Assembly: GCA_010671975.1 (NCBI GenBank)
Contig: JAAHIA010000308.1
Span: 1 to 5,999 of the forward strand
Reading direction: 5' to 3'
DNA from: Leptolyngbya sp. SIO4C1
GTDB taxonomy: Bacteria > Cyanobacteriota > Cyanobacteriia > Phormidesmidales > Phormidesmidaceae
DNA length: 5,999 nucleotides
The notes beneath the pieces were generated by a model. The model worked only from the letters and a program-made list of their open reading frames with translations. It was not told the DNA's origin and searched no databases. Positions 1 through 5,999 of the stretch are shown here, piece after piece (position 1 is the stretch's first letter; every line of letters begins with the position of its first letter). The position numbers and the translations under genes are program-made.

Positions 1-617
1 TGGGGCAGAAAAAAGCTTAAGCTAGGCCATCTGCGGTAGCGAATTGACAGAACTAGCTCGTGAAATGCTACTGCTAGTGGAAAGACTAGCATAAACTGTC
101 GGCAGGAAATAGCAATGAAAAATGATAGTCCGCTAAGAATGTGCTGTTTCTTTAGATAGAAGGCAATACCCCAGACAACAAAAAAAGAAGCCAGCATATC
201 TGTGTATAGCCGAGTAGAGAGCCACAGATACCAAGGAAACAAAAATAGCCCCAGTAAAGCGAAAATAGGTGTAGAGCTTCTTTTTTTGCCGGGCCATCCG
301 ATTAAAAATGCAATGACAATTGAGAAAACAAAATTAATTAGTCTAGCTGCAAAAGGCCCAGCCTTAAACAAATGCTCAAGCATGCCATAGACAATAAATG
401 GGAATGGTGTATTGAATTGGTTATAGTTGCGAATCTGAGCAAAAGAAGGAAGCAGCTGATTACTAAACTCTAGCGATGTCTTCCAAAAACCAATTTCATC
501 GTCCCATAAAGCACCATGAAGATAGCTAGAGACAACTAGCAGAGCTGTGTAAACTAAGCCGATAATAAACAAAAATACATGGGTTTCTTTGATCTTCCAA
601 TCAGAGTAAAAAGCCAT
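1..617 (-). CDS. ALG10/DIE2-like GT-C membrane glycosyltransferase, N-terminal part (runs off window)
   Basis: Seen: the frame is open from ATG at 617 to the window edge, 205 codons with no stop. The start lies 4 nt after the upstream gene's stop; no clear Shine-Dalgarno is visible, so translational coupling is likely. The protein is very hydrophobic, with probable membrane segments near residues 14-32, 89-107, 117-134, 138-155 and 161-190. A WDDEIGFW motif (38-45) sits in the first loop, where GT-C enzymes carry their catalytic acidic residues. Then follow ARLINFVFS (91-99), YTDMLASFF (138-146) and CRQ (172-174). Known, from memory: eukaryotic ALG10 has DEIF, RFVNLLFS, YTEAGSMFF and FRQ in the same order, with the same Y-to-R distance of 35 residues. 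ALG10 adds the last glucose to a dolichol-linked oligosaccharide from dolichyl-phosphate-glucose. Inference: a polyprenyl-phosphate-sugar-dependent transferase of the outer membrane-face type, acting in this locus's glycan pathway. GC is about 40%, below the roughly 50% or more in sampled parts of the rml genes. It could also be another PMT/ArnT-like GT-C. Confidence 0.75.
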   Translation of the reverse strand, partial: MAFYSDWKIKETHVFLFIIGLVYTALLVVSSYLHGALWDDEIGFWKTSLEFSNQLLPSFAQIRNYNQFNTPFPFIVYGMLEHLFKAGPFAARLINFVFSIVIAFLIGWPGKKRSSTPIFALLGLFLFPWYLWLSTRLYTDMLASFFVVWGIAFYLKKQHILSGLSFFIAISCRQFMLVFPLAVAFHELVLSIRYRRWPSLSFFLP

Positions 618-621
618 AATG

Positions 622-1767
622 CTAGCTCATTTTGAGAAGAACTTGCTCAACTTGATGGGCAATGGTAGACCAGTTAAAGCGGCTAGTAGCATAGTCGCGG
701 CAGGCATCGCGATCGGGTAGCTTGACGCTGTCGGTAAGAACATTTTCTAGACTTGCTGCGATCGCATGCTCGCTAGCATTTTTAGCAATCAACTCTGGCG
801 AAAAGTCAGCAATCACCTCAGGCATGCCGCCAACGGGCGTGCATAAGACCGGTGTGCCGCTGGCTAAAGACTCTAGCAGCACGAGTCCAAAGCCTTCTAA
901 AGACTGGCTAGGCATGACGGTGAGATCGGCGGCCTGGTAGGCAATGGGCAAATCTTCATCGGGCAGAAAGCCAAGAAATCTGACCGCGTCACTGAGGCCA
1001 AGCTCAAGCGCCTGCTGCTCTAAGGTTTCTCTCAAAGGACCTTTGCCTGCAATCGCTAGCCAGAGATCTTGCTGATTGGCCTTAAGCTGCGCGATCGCGT
1101 CTAGCAACTTATCAAGCCCCATCCGATGCACCAGGCGGCGCGGCGTAAACAGAATGAAGCGGTCCTGCGGCCAGCCAAGCTTTTCGCGCGCTTGCTGGCG
1201 AGAGAGCGTAGTTTGAAACTGCTGAATATCGACACCGCCAGGGATAACGTGAATTTTATCCCAAGGAACGCGGTATTCTTGATGCAAAATCTGGCCAAAG
1301 GCTTTGCTCAGCACGATGAAGCGATCGCAGCGGCGATAGACCTGCTGCTCCATCTGTTTTTTTAGCCACACGCTGAGCTGACTTTCGCCCTCCTTCTGGC
1401 TTTCAATGGCCCAAGGACCGTGAAAAGTACAGGTGACCGGGACGTCTTTAGGCAGATGGGGCAGCGCCGCTAAGCCATAGAGCGCAAAGTGAATATTGAC
1501 CGCATCAACCTTGGCAGAAGCGATAGGACGAGACTGTCGATATGCCGATAGGAGCCGCTGCCAGAGAGAAGCCTCTGGATTGGCCAGATTCTTTAGCTGA
1601 ATAGAGGCAACGCTGCTGTGACTGGGTAGGCCAATACCAAATAGATCAATCTCGGTGTCAGCGTTAGCCAGCGTGTGAACTAGCTCGTAAATATAGCGAT
1701 CGAGCCCACCGGGTCTGCTAGGAAACCAGTTATTGCCAAGAACAGCAATTTTTGTAGAAGAATGCAT
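622..1767 (-). CDS. GT4-family glycosyltransferase (GT-B fold)
   Basis: A 381-residue cytosolic or membrane-associated retaining glycosyltransferase, the usual length for family GT4. Seen: the N-terminal acceptor domain (about 5-185) opens with PGGLDRYIYEL (19-29), the glycine loop of GT4 enzymes, and contains HGPW (116-119) and IPGGVD (175-180). The C-terminal nucleotide-sugar domain (about 200-375) has TPRRLVHRMGL (208-218), AGKGPL (240-245) and the E-x7-E signature EGFGLVLLE (E291, E299), followed by GTPVLCTPVGGMPEVI (304-319). Known: E-x7-E and the R/K pair bind the donor sugar nucleotide. The lysine usually found in the R-x5-K pair appears to be Met216, with R215 beside it; I recall this RRLVxRMG form from a GT4 subgroup. 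The ATG at 1767 is preceded by an in-frame stop 30 nt upstream and has no clear Shine-Dalgarno. Inference: it transfers one sugar of the polymer, perhaps rhamnose given the neighbours; donor and acceptor cannot be read from sequence. Confidence 0.93.
   Translation of the reverse strand: MHSSTKIAVLGNNWFPSRPGGLDRYIYELVHTLANADTEIDLFGIGLPSHSSVASIQLKNLANPEASLWQRLLSAYRQSRPIASAKVDAVNIHFALYGLAALPHLPKDVPVTCTFHGPWAIESQKEGESQLSVWLKKQMEQQVYRRCDRFIVLSKAFGQILHQEYRVPWDKIHVIPGGVDIQQFQTTLSRQQAREKLGWPQDRFILFTPRRLVHRMGLDKLLDAIAQLKANQQDLWLAIAGKGPLRETLEQQALELGLSDAVRFLGFLPDEDLPIAYQAADLTVMPSQSLEGFGLVLLESLASGTPVLCTPVGGMPEVIADFSPELIAKNASEHAIAASLENVLTDSVKLPDRDACRDYATSRFNWSTIAHQVEQVLLKMS
758..765. repeat. HIP1 octamer gcgatcgc (first of six)
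   Basis: The palindrome gcgatcgc occurs here and at 1091-1098, 1321-1328, 3654-3661, 4445-4452 and 5405-5412, all inside genes. HIP1 (highly iterated palindrome) is strongly over-represented in many cyanobacterial genomes, about one per kb here. It is the best compositional sign of the host group. It is absent from the left-edge ALG10-like gene, though that stretch is too short for this to mean much. Confidence 0.9.
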
Positions 1768-1892
1768 AGTTTTAATGAATATCAGGTAGCACTGGTGCTA
1801 TGGCGTCTCTTATCGTCATGCCTCATCCGTACGATTGCTTAAGTCTAAATACAGACGCCTAGGCTCCTTAACCGGATATTCAAGCTATTGGC
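1768..1892 (-). promoter_or_regulatory. Structured 125-nt gap before the GT4 gene
   Basis: No gene is visible here. The stretch contains several inverted repeats: tagcac/gtgcta (1787-1792 with 1795-1800, 2-nt centre), ggcgtct/agacgcc (1802-1808 with 1853-1859, extended by cta/tag beyond a one-base bulge), atcgt/acgat (1812-1816 with 1831-1835) nested inside it, and a competing gtct/agac (1843-1846 with 1853-1856). In the minus-strand transcript these could fold into a multi-stem leader just upstream of the GT4 start. There is no T-run after any stem on the minus strand, so an intrinsic terminator is unlikely. A role as leader, RNA-processing site or internal promoter region is inference. Confidence 0.4.
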
Positions 1893-2684
1893 CTATGGCA
1901 GTTGGCTAGAGATCTGCCTAGCTGTACCAGTGCGCCAATTAATCAGCGGCGTTTCTAGTACGGCAACCGATACGGTTCTGGGCTGAAACCGCCCAATGAG
2001 CGCGTAGCTGACTAAGCCCACATACTCTCTCAGGGCTAGAGCCGTTTCTTCGATAGCAGGCAGCGAAGGTGAGATCGTCACGGGATGTGGAATGACTTGA
2101 AAGCCAAAACTTTGGAAAGTGAGAACCGAGCGTAGCATGTGGGGCTGATCCGTGATAAGAATGAGCCGATTGACGCCAATAGTATGCAGCAGGTCAAAAG
2201 AGCGGACCGCGTTTTCCTCAGTCGTACGAGCGTTAGGTTCTATCAGCTGAGCGCGCAGGGGAACTCCGAGCTGAGTGATGTGGGCAGAAAGGCGAGCGGC
2301 TTCTCCTCGGCCAGTGGTTAAGATGACAGGAGCCCGCTTGGCCTGCCAGAGCTGTACGGCTGCTTGAGCGCGTGTTTGCTCAGCTAGCGAGCCTCGCCCC
2401 AAAACCACAATGGCATCGGCAGACTGACCAATGTCTGACGGCAGAAAAAAAGTTAACCCTCGAGTCGCAACAGCCGCTCCGATAGGAGAAATGAGAAAAA
2501 GATAGGTAATACCAAGCGCACAAACGCTACGAAGAAGTAACCCCTTATACGAGAAAGACCTGAAGCAAAGCGTGACTAATAAAACTGCCAATAGAGGCAA
2601 GAGCACCTGCTGAGGTTCAATGAACCAGTTGAACAGGGCGTATTTAAGTTGACCCCACTGACGCAGCGAAAGAAAGAGAAACAT
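1893..2684 (-). CDS. DUF218 (YdcF/ElyC/SanA-type) membrane protein
   Basis: A 263-residue protein with two likely membrane segments (about 27-41 and 52-70) followed by a DUF218 domain (about 88-235). Seen motifs match the family in order: ADAIVVLGRG (89-98), VILTTGRGEAARL (120-132), EPNARTTEENAVRS (149-162, the conserved ExxSxxTxEN region), LILITDQPHMLRSVLTF (174-190, the Hm-Ra helix) and a C-terminal E-x-x-G-x-x-x-Y-x-x-x-G (220-231). Residues 234-263 form an extra tail. Known: DUF218 proteins such as E. coli ElyC and SanA affect envelope integrity, and ElyC has been tied to undecaprenyl-carrier use in peptidoglycan synthesis; the biochemical activity is poorly defined. Inference: a membrane-bound helper of polysaccharide assembly, perhaps acting on lipid-carrier sugars. 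The ATG at 2684 is the only sensible start, because an in-frame TAG lies 30 nt upstream. There is no Shine-Dalgarno, and a 12-bp stem overlaps the start codon. Confidence 0.88.
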   Translation of the reverse strand: MFLFLSLRQWGQLKYALFNWFIEPQQVLLPLLAVLLVTLCFRSFSYKGLLLRSVCALGITYLFLISPIGAAVATRGLTFFLPSDIGQSADAIVVLGRGSLAEQTRAQAAVQLWQAKRAPVILTTGRGEAARLSAHITQLGVPLRAQLIEPNARTTEENAVRSFDLLHTIGVNRLILITDQPHMLRSVLTFQSFGFQVIPHPVTISPSLPAIEETALALREYVGLVSYALIGRFQPRTVSVAVLETPLINWRTGTARQISSQLP

Positions 2685-2723
2685 AGATTGGTAGAGCAGC
2701 CAGATTTTCGCCTACCAATCTAT
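2683..2723 (-). promoter_or_regulatory. Perfect 12-bp inverted repeat covering the DUF218 start codon
   Basis: The arms atagattggtag (2683-2694) and ctaccaatctat (2712-2723) are exact reverse complements separated by 17 nt. In the minus-strand mRNA the stem would bury the first two bases of the ATG and the whole ribosome-binding region. As DNA it is a dyad that could bind a repressor. No T-run follows on the minus strand, so it is not a terminator of ordinary type. Function is inference. Confidence 0.5.
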
Positions 2724-2789
2724 AAGATTTTTTACAAAAGTTTTTTAAGTCTTTATAAAGCTTTTCCGGAACTGCGTTGAAGTTTCTAC
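2724..2789 (-). promoter_or_regulatory. A+T-rich gap after rmlB, possible internal promoter
   Basis: This gap is far richer in A and T than the genes around it. It holds two overlapping palindromes, ctttataaag (2751-2760) and aaagcttt (2757-2764), and runs of A and T. On the minus strand a TATAGA (2717-2722 region) could act as a -10 box with only a poor -35 (TTAAAA, about 18 nt upstream). No GC-rich stem with a T-run is present, so readthrough from rmlB seems possible. The promoter reading is weak. Confidence 0.25.
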
Positions 2790-3899
2790 TCAGGAATGAG
2801 CATACACCTTTTGGTAGTAGTCTTGATAAGCCTCAGACAGCAGGGGCTGCCACCAGTTGGAGTGCTTTAGGTACCAAACAATGGTTTGTCGCAGACCTTC
2901 TTCTAGCGTGACTGAGGGAGTCCAGCCGAGCGCCGTTTCAATTTTGCTGGCGTCAATTGCGTATCGCCGGTCGTGACCGGGACGGTCTTTGACAAAGGTA
3001 ATCAAGTCTTTGGCGGGGCGAACCGGTAAGCTAGGCGCAAGCTCATCCATTAGCTCACAAATAATGTGCACCAAATCAATATTTTTGACTTCGTTGTTGC
3101 CGCCAACGTTGTAGGTCTGGCCGGGGCTGCCAGCATGGATGACTCGATCTAGCGCCCGGCAGTGATCGCGGACGTAGAGCCAATCGCGCACATTTTGACC
3201 GTCGCCATAGACAGGCAGCGGCTTACCCAGCAAAATGTTGATGCACATCAGTGGAATGAGCTTTTCAGGAAAATGATACGGACCGTAGTTGTTAGAGCAG
3301 TTGGTGATCAGCGTCGGTAAACCGTAGGTATGGTAGTAGGCTCTCACCAGGTGATCGCTGCCGGCTTTAGACGCTGAATAGGGACTGTTGGGTGCATAGG
3401 GGGTTGTTTCAGTAAAGGCCGGATCGTCCGGGCCGAGGCTGCCGTAAACCTCATCGGTGGAAACGTGTAGGAAGCGAACATCCGATCGGTTTTGCCAAAG
3501 ATGGCGAGCGCTCTCCAGCAGAGTAAAGGTGCCAACCACGTTGGTTTGGATGAAGGCGCCAGGGCCGAGAATGGAGCGATCGACGTGAGACTCAGCCGCA
3601 AAGTGAGCGATGATGTCAATTTCTTCGGCTTGAAGCAGAGTCTCTACGGCAGCGCGATCGCAGATATCGCCTTGAACGAATCGCAGATTGGCATGGTTCT
3701 CTAGGGACTGGAGGTTGCTACGATTACCAGCATAGGTCAGTGCATCTAGCACAACAATGCGATCGTCAGGGTGGGTTTCTGCCCAGTGCTGAACAAAGTT
3801 AGCGCCGATAAAACCAGCGCCGCCGGTCACCAAGAGGCGACGAGGCTGTCGCTGCTCCAAAGGACTTGAGCTATTGGAATTTGAGTTAATAGATGTCAT
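2790..3899 (-). CDS. rmlB: dTDP-glucose 4,6-dehydratase
   Basis: Converts dTDP-D-glucose to dTDP-4-keto-6-deoxy-D-glucose, the second step to dTDP-L-rhamnose, in the cytosol using bound NAD. Seen: an extended-SDR fold with the Rossmann loop TGGAGFIG (25-32), HFAAESHVDRSI (99-110), the catalytic STDEVYG (147-153, giving T148, D149 and E150), YSASK (174-178, active-site Tyr and Lys), NNYGPYHFPEKLIP (203-216), YGDGQNVRDWLYV (231-243) and RPGHDRRYAID (306-316). All expected catalytic residues are present. The 369 residues are slightly more than usual because of about 19 extra N-terminal residues rich in Ser and Asn. No later Met precedes the Rossmann loop, so ATG at 3899 is kept. It begins 22 nt after rmlA and lacks a strong Shine-Dalgarno, as is common in cyanobacteria. 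Confidence 0.97.
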   Translation of the reverse strand: MTSINSNSNSSSPLEQRQPRRLLVTGGAGFIGANFVQHWAETHPDDRIVVLDALTYAGNRSNLQSLENHANLRFVQGDICDRAAVETLLQAEEIDIIAHFAAESHVDRSILGPGAFIQTNVVGTFTLLESARHLWQNRSDVRFLHVSTDEVYGSLGPDDPAFTETTPYAPNSPYSASKAGSDHLVRAYYHTYGLPTLITNCSNNYGPYHFPEKLIPLMCINILLGKPLPVYGDGQNVRDWLYVRDHCRALDRVIHAGSPGQTYNVGGNNEVKNIDLVHIICELMDELAPSLPVRPAKDLITFVKDRPGHDRRYAIDASKIETALGWTPSVTLEEGLRQTIVWYLKHSNWWQPLLSEAYQDYYQKVYAHS

Positions 3900-3921
3900 A
3901 AGCTTCAGGAACGATACAGAT

Positions 3922-4995
3922 CTAAATCAGGTCAATTTGAGAGTCATCGCCAACCATCAGACGCAGCGCTTTGGGGCGGGGATGAGCTGGCTTGATCTGA
4001 GCTCGCTGACCAATGACGCTGTCTACAATTCTCTGATGAATATCCACTATCTTTGCGCTTTCTAAAACAACGCTGTGCTCAATATCAGCATTGACGAGAG
4101 ACACTCGATTGGAAATACTGCTGTAGGGGCCAATGAAGCAGTTGTCGAGATGACAGTCTTCTCCAATGATGACCGGTCCGCGAATCGTGCAGTTAGTAAT
4201 CTTAGAGCCGCGCCCGATTTTGACGCGCCCGGTAATGCGGCTTTGATCATCGACCTCTCCGTGACAGGCCGTTAGGGGACATTCGTCGAGAATGATGCGA
4301 TTGGCCTCTAGCAGATCGTCTTTCTTTCCAGTATCTAGCCACCAACCTGTCAGCTCGCAGGCTTCTACCTGCTTTTGGTGATCGATTAAAGTTTGAATGG
4401 CATCTGTAATCTCTAGCTCGCCTCGGGCAGAAGGTTGAATTCTAGCGATCGCATCGTGAATGGCCGGTGAAAAGAAATAGACGCCGACGAGCGCCAGGTT
4501 GGAGGGCGGAATTTTAGGCTTTTCGACAAGGCCGAGGACTTTGCCATCAGCGGCTACTTTGGCTACTCCGAAAGCGGTTGGGTCAGGAACCTGACGCAGC
4601 AGAATGAGTGAATCTAGTTGCTTGTCCTGAAACTGAGTGAGAAACTCACTCAGCGTATCTTGGATCAGGTTATCTCCTAGATACATCACGAAGGGAGACT
4701 CTTTTAGAAAAGGCTGGGCAATTTTAACCGCGTGAGCTAGGCCGTCTGGATTTTCTTGAAGAATATAGGTAATCTTAGCGCCAAAGCGCTCGCCGCTGCC
4801 CGTTTTGGCTTTGATTTCTTCACCTGTCTCAGGGCTTAAAATAATGCCAATGTCGGTAATGCCGGCTGCAACAATGCTTTCAATGCCGTACCAGAGGATG
4901 GGCTTATTGACGACAGGAACCAGCTGCTTAGCGCCGGTATGGGTAAGCGGGCGTAAGCGCGTGCCTTTGCCACCTGAGAGTATAAGTGCTTTCAT
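3922..4995 (-). CDS. rmlA: Glucose-1-phosphate thymidylyltransferase, long form
   Basis: Joins dTTP and glucose-1-phosphate to dTDP-glucose plus pyrophosphate, the entry step of the pathway. Seen: the nucleotidyltransferase domain (about 1-240) carries LSGGKGTRLRPLT (6-18), K23, NPDGLAHAV (82-90), YLGDN (105-109, metal-binding D108), VEKP (157-160), GELEITDAI (192-200) and GWWLDTG (217-223, D221). Residues about 245-335 contain hexapeptide-like repeats (for example VKIGRG, VIIGED, CFIGPYSSI) of a left-handed beta-helix. Known: this 350-360 residue long class differs from the roughly 290-residue E. coli RmlA, which lacks the helix; related long enzymes occur in actinomycetes and archaea. Context with rmlC, rmlD and rmlB supports dTTP and glucose-1-phosphate as substrates. 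The gap to rmlD is 25 nt, so the genes are probably co-transcribed. The beta-helix could alternatively carry acetyltransferase activity as in GlmU-like proteins, but I see no evidence for that. Confidence 0.95.
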   Translation of the reverse strand: MKALILSGGKGTRLRPLTHTGAKQLVPVVNKPILWYGIESIVAAGITDIGIILSPETGEEIKAKTGSGERFGAKITYILQENPDGLAHAVKIAQPFLKESPFVMYLGDNLIQDTLSEFLTQFQDKQLDSLILLRQVPDPTAFGVAKVAADGKVLGLVEKPKIPPSNLALVGVYFFSPAIHDAIARIQPSARGELEITDAIQTLIDHQKQVEACELTGWWLDTGKKDDLLEANRIILDECPLTACHGEVDDQSRITGRVKIGRGSKITNCTIRGPVIIGEDCHLDNCFIGPYSSISNRVSLVNADIEHSVVLESAKIVDIHQRIVDSVIGQRAQIKPAHPRPKALRLMVGDDSQIDLI

Positions 4996-5020
4996 AGAGA
5001 TTAGCCCGATAGTTTAGTAA

Positions 5021-5917
5021 TTAGCTGGAACGGTAAAGCTGAGCCAGAGTACGGCGTAGTCCTTCTCGCCAGTGAAACAAAGCGGGTCCTAAAACGGCGT
5101 CTATCTTTTGGTTTGACAAAATGGAATAGGCTGGTCGCTGGGCTGCTGTTGGATAGTCTGCAGTGGTGATCGGTACCACCTGTTGCACCTTGAGCGGCAT
5201 GCCTAGCCGCTTTGCCTCTTCAAAGATAGCAACGGCAAAGTCATACCAGCTAGCAGCGCCGCTACAGGTCAGGTGATAAATGCCAAAATCAGGTGGTGGC
5301 TGATTGGGATTGTCAAGATGCGAGACAAACTGAGTGATGCGAGCAGCTAGATAGGCGGCTGAGGTGGGAGTGCCAATTTGATCGGCGACGACTCGAACTT
5401 CGGTGCGATCGCGTCCGAGCTTCAGCATCGTTTTAACAAAGTTGCCCTGCCCGTGAGCGCCGTAAACCCAGGCGGTCCTAAAAATGTAGTGGTGATCGCA
5501 GGCTTCTTGAATAGCAGCTTCACCCATCAGCTTGGTCTTACCATAGACGCTGATGGGATGGGGACAGTCGGCTTCGGTGTATGGCGTATGCTGCTGGCCA
5601 TCGAAGACATAGTCCGTTGAGATATGAACTAAGCTAGCGCCTAAATTCTGACTGGCTTCAGCCATCGCTTTGGCAGCTTCTGCGTTAACCGTCTGGGCCA
5701 GCTGAGTTTCTGTTTCTGCCTTGTCTACAGCCGTATAGGCAGCAGGGTTAACGATAATATGCGGGCTAATTTTTTCGATGATCTGATGAATATCAGCAGG
5801 CCGGCTCAAATCTAGCTCAGCTCGGCTAGCGCTGATGACTTCACCCAGCGGGGCTAAGGCAAGCTTCAGCTCATAGCCAAGCTGCCCAGTAACGCCGGTT
5901 AAAAGAATCCGCCTCAT
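5021..5917 (-). CDS. rmlD: dTDP-4-dehydrorhamnose reductase
   Basis: Reduces dTDP-4-keto-L-rhamnose to dTDP-L-rhamnose with NAD(P)H, the last step of the pathway. Seen: 298 residues, normal for the family, with the Rossmann motif TGVTGQLG (7-14), NPAAYTAVDKAE (57-68), STDYVFDG (100-107), the catalytic YGKTK (Y125, K129), RTAWVYG (147-153), ADQIGTPT (178-185) and RPAYSILSN (261-269) in the substrate-binding part. The start ATG at 5917 overlaps the rmlC stop as ATGA and has a good GAGG Shine-Dalgarno 7 nt upstream, which fixes the start. Nothing is missing or truncated. Confidence 0.97.
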   Translation of the reverse strand: MRRILLTGVTGQLGYELKLALAPLGEVISASRAELDLSRPADIHQIIEKISPHIIVNPAAYTAVDKAETETQLAQTVNAEAAKAMAEASQNLGASLVHISTDYVFDGQQHTPYTEADCPHPISVYGKTKLMGEAAIQEACDHHYIFRTAWVYGAHGQGNFVKTMLKLGRDRTEVRVVADQIGTPTSAAYLAARITQFVSHLDNPNQPPPDFGIYHLTCSGAASWYDFAVAIFEEAKRLGMPLKVQQVVPITTADYPTAAQRPAYSILSNQKIDAVLGPALFHWREGLRRTLAQLYRSS

Positions 5918-5999
5918 GAATATACCTCAGCCTCTTTAAGGGGCAAACCGGCCTGGTCTTTAGCAGATAGGACAGGCTCACTATCGAGCGGCCAGGCAA
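5914..5999 (-). CDS. rmlC: dTDP-4-dehydrorhamnose 3,5-epimerase, C-terminal end only
   Basis: Seen: 27 codons and a TGA are visible before the window edge. The peptide contains WPLDSEPVLSAKDQAGLPL, which fits the usual RmlC tail, a Trp-Pro-Leu followed by a P-x-LSxKDxxxxxL stretch. Known: RmlC epimerises C3 and C5 of dTDP-4-keto-6-deoxyglucose, the step between RmlB and RmlD. The TGA overlaps the rmlD ATG by the classical ATGA, which supports translational coupling and confirms frame and strand. The active-site His/Asp part lies outside the window, so the call rests on the tail motif and on the gene order. Confidence 0.85.
   Translation of the reverse strand, partial: AWPLDSEPVLSAKDQAGLPLKEAEVYS
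5925..5928 (-). promoter_or_regulatory. Ribosome binding site of rmlD (GAGG)
   Basis: On the minus strand GAGG lies 7 nt before the ATG at 5917, within the end of rmlC. It is the only clear Shine-Dalgarno before any gene in the window and supports the chosen rmlD start. Confidence 0.7.

Noticed and set aside
202..390. Plus-strand open frame of 62 codons
   Set aside because: It is antisense to the ALG10-like gene, whose 205-codon frame has coherent membrane segments and family motifs. The plus-strand product has no recognisable feature.
1126..1365. Plus-strand open frame of 79 codons
   Set aside because: It lies wholly opposite the GT4 gene, and its sequence follows from the well-conserved codons of that enzyme.
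1828..1833. cgtacg palindrome as an operator
   Set aside because: Six bases are too short and common to support a binding site by themselves.
2724..2764. Terminator after rmlB
   Set aside because: The palindromes ctttataaag and aaagcttt are A+T-only or nearly so and would form weak stems, and no proper T-run follows on the minus strand.
3844..3899. rmlB N-terminal extension as a signal or targeting peptide
   Set aside because: The first 19 residues are Ser/Asn/Gln-rich without a hydrophobic core. They look like a flexible tail, and RmlB is a cytosolic enzyme.
5378..5620. Plus-strand open frame of 80 codons
   Set aside because: It is antisense to rmlD, with no plausible ribosome site or motif.

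Overview
The window comes from a cyanobacterium, to judge by six exact copies of the HIP1 octamer gcgatcgc (starts at 758, 1091, 1321, 3654, 4445 and 5405), very frequent CTAG tetramers and genes of cyanobacterial type. I cannot name the genus. All recognisable genes lie on the minus strand, so the locus is read from right to left and looks like one long surface-glycan operon cut off at both window edges.

Right part (5999 to 2790): the end of rmlC, then complete rmlD, long-form rmlA and rmlB. rmlC and rmlD overlap by ATGA, and the later gaps are only 25 and 22 nt. Together these four enzymes turn glucose-1-phosphate and dTTP into dTDP-L-rhamnose: RmlA makes dTDP-glucose, RmlB the 4-keto-6-deoxy sugar, RmlC epimerises it and RmlD reduces it.

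Left part (2684 to 1): three genes that would use or handle such sugars at the membrane. These are a DUF218 (YdcF/ElyC/SanA-type) membrane protein, a GT-B fold family-4 glycosyltransferase, and a multi-pass membrane protein that runs off the left edge. The last one starts 4 nt after the GT4 stop codon. It is open for 205 codons and shows the ordered motifs of the eukaryotic ALG10/DIE2 glucosyltransferase family, which makes it the most unusual item here.

The two longer gaps (105 nt before the DUF218 gene, 125 nt before the GT4 gene) hold inverted repeats. In the first, a perfect 12-bp stem covers the DUF218 start codon. In the second, several nested stems could form a structured leader or processing site. 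I see no rRNA, tRNA, CRISPR array, insertion sequence or convincing terminator. A complete but previously undescribed system is not evident. The novelty is mainly the ALG10-like gene tied to a rhamnose operon and the two structured gaps.
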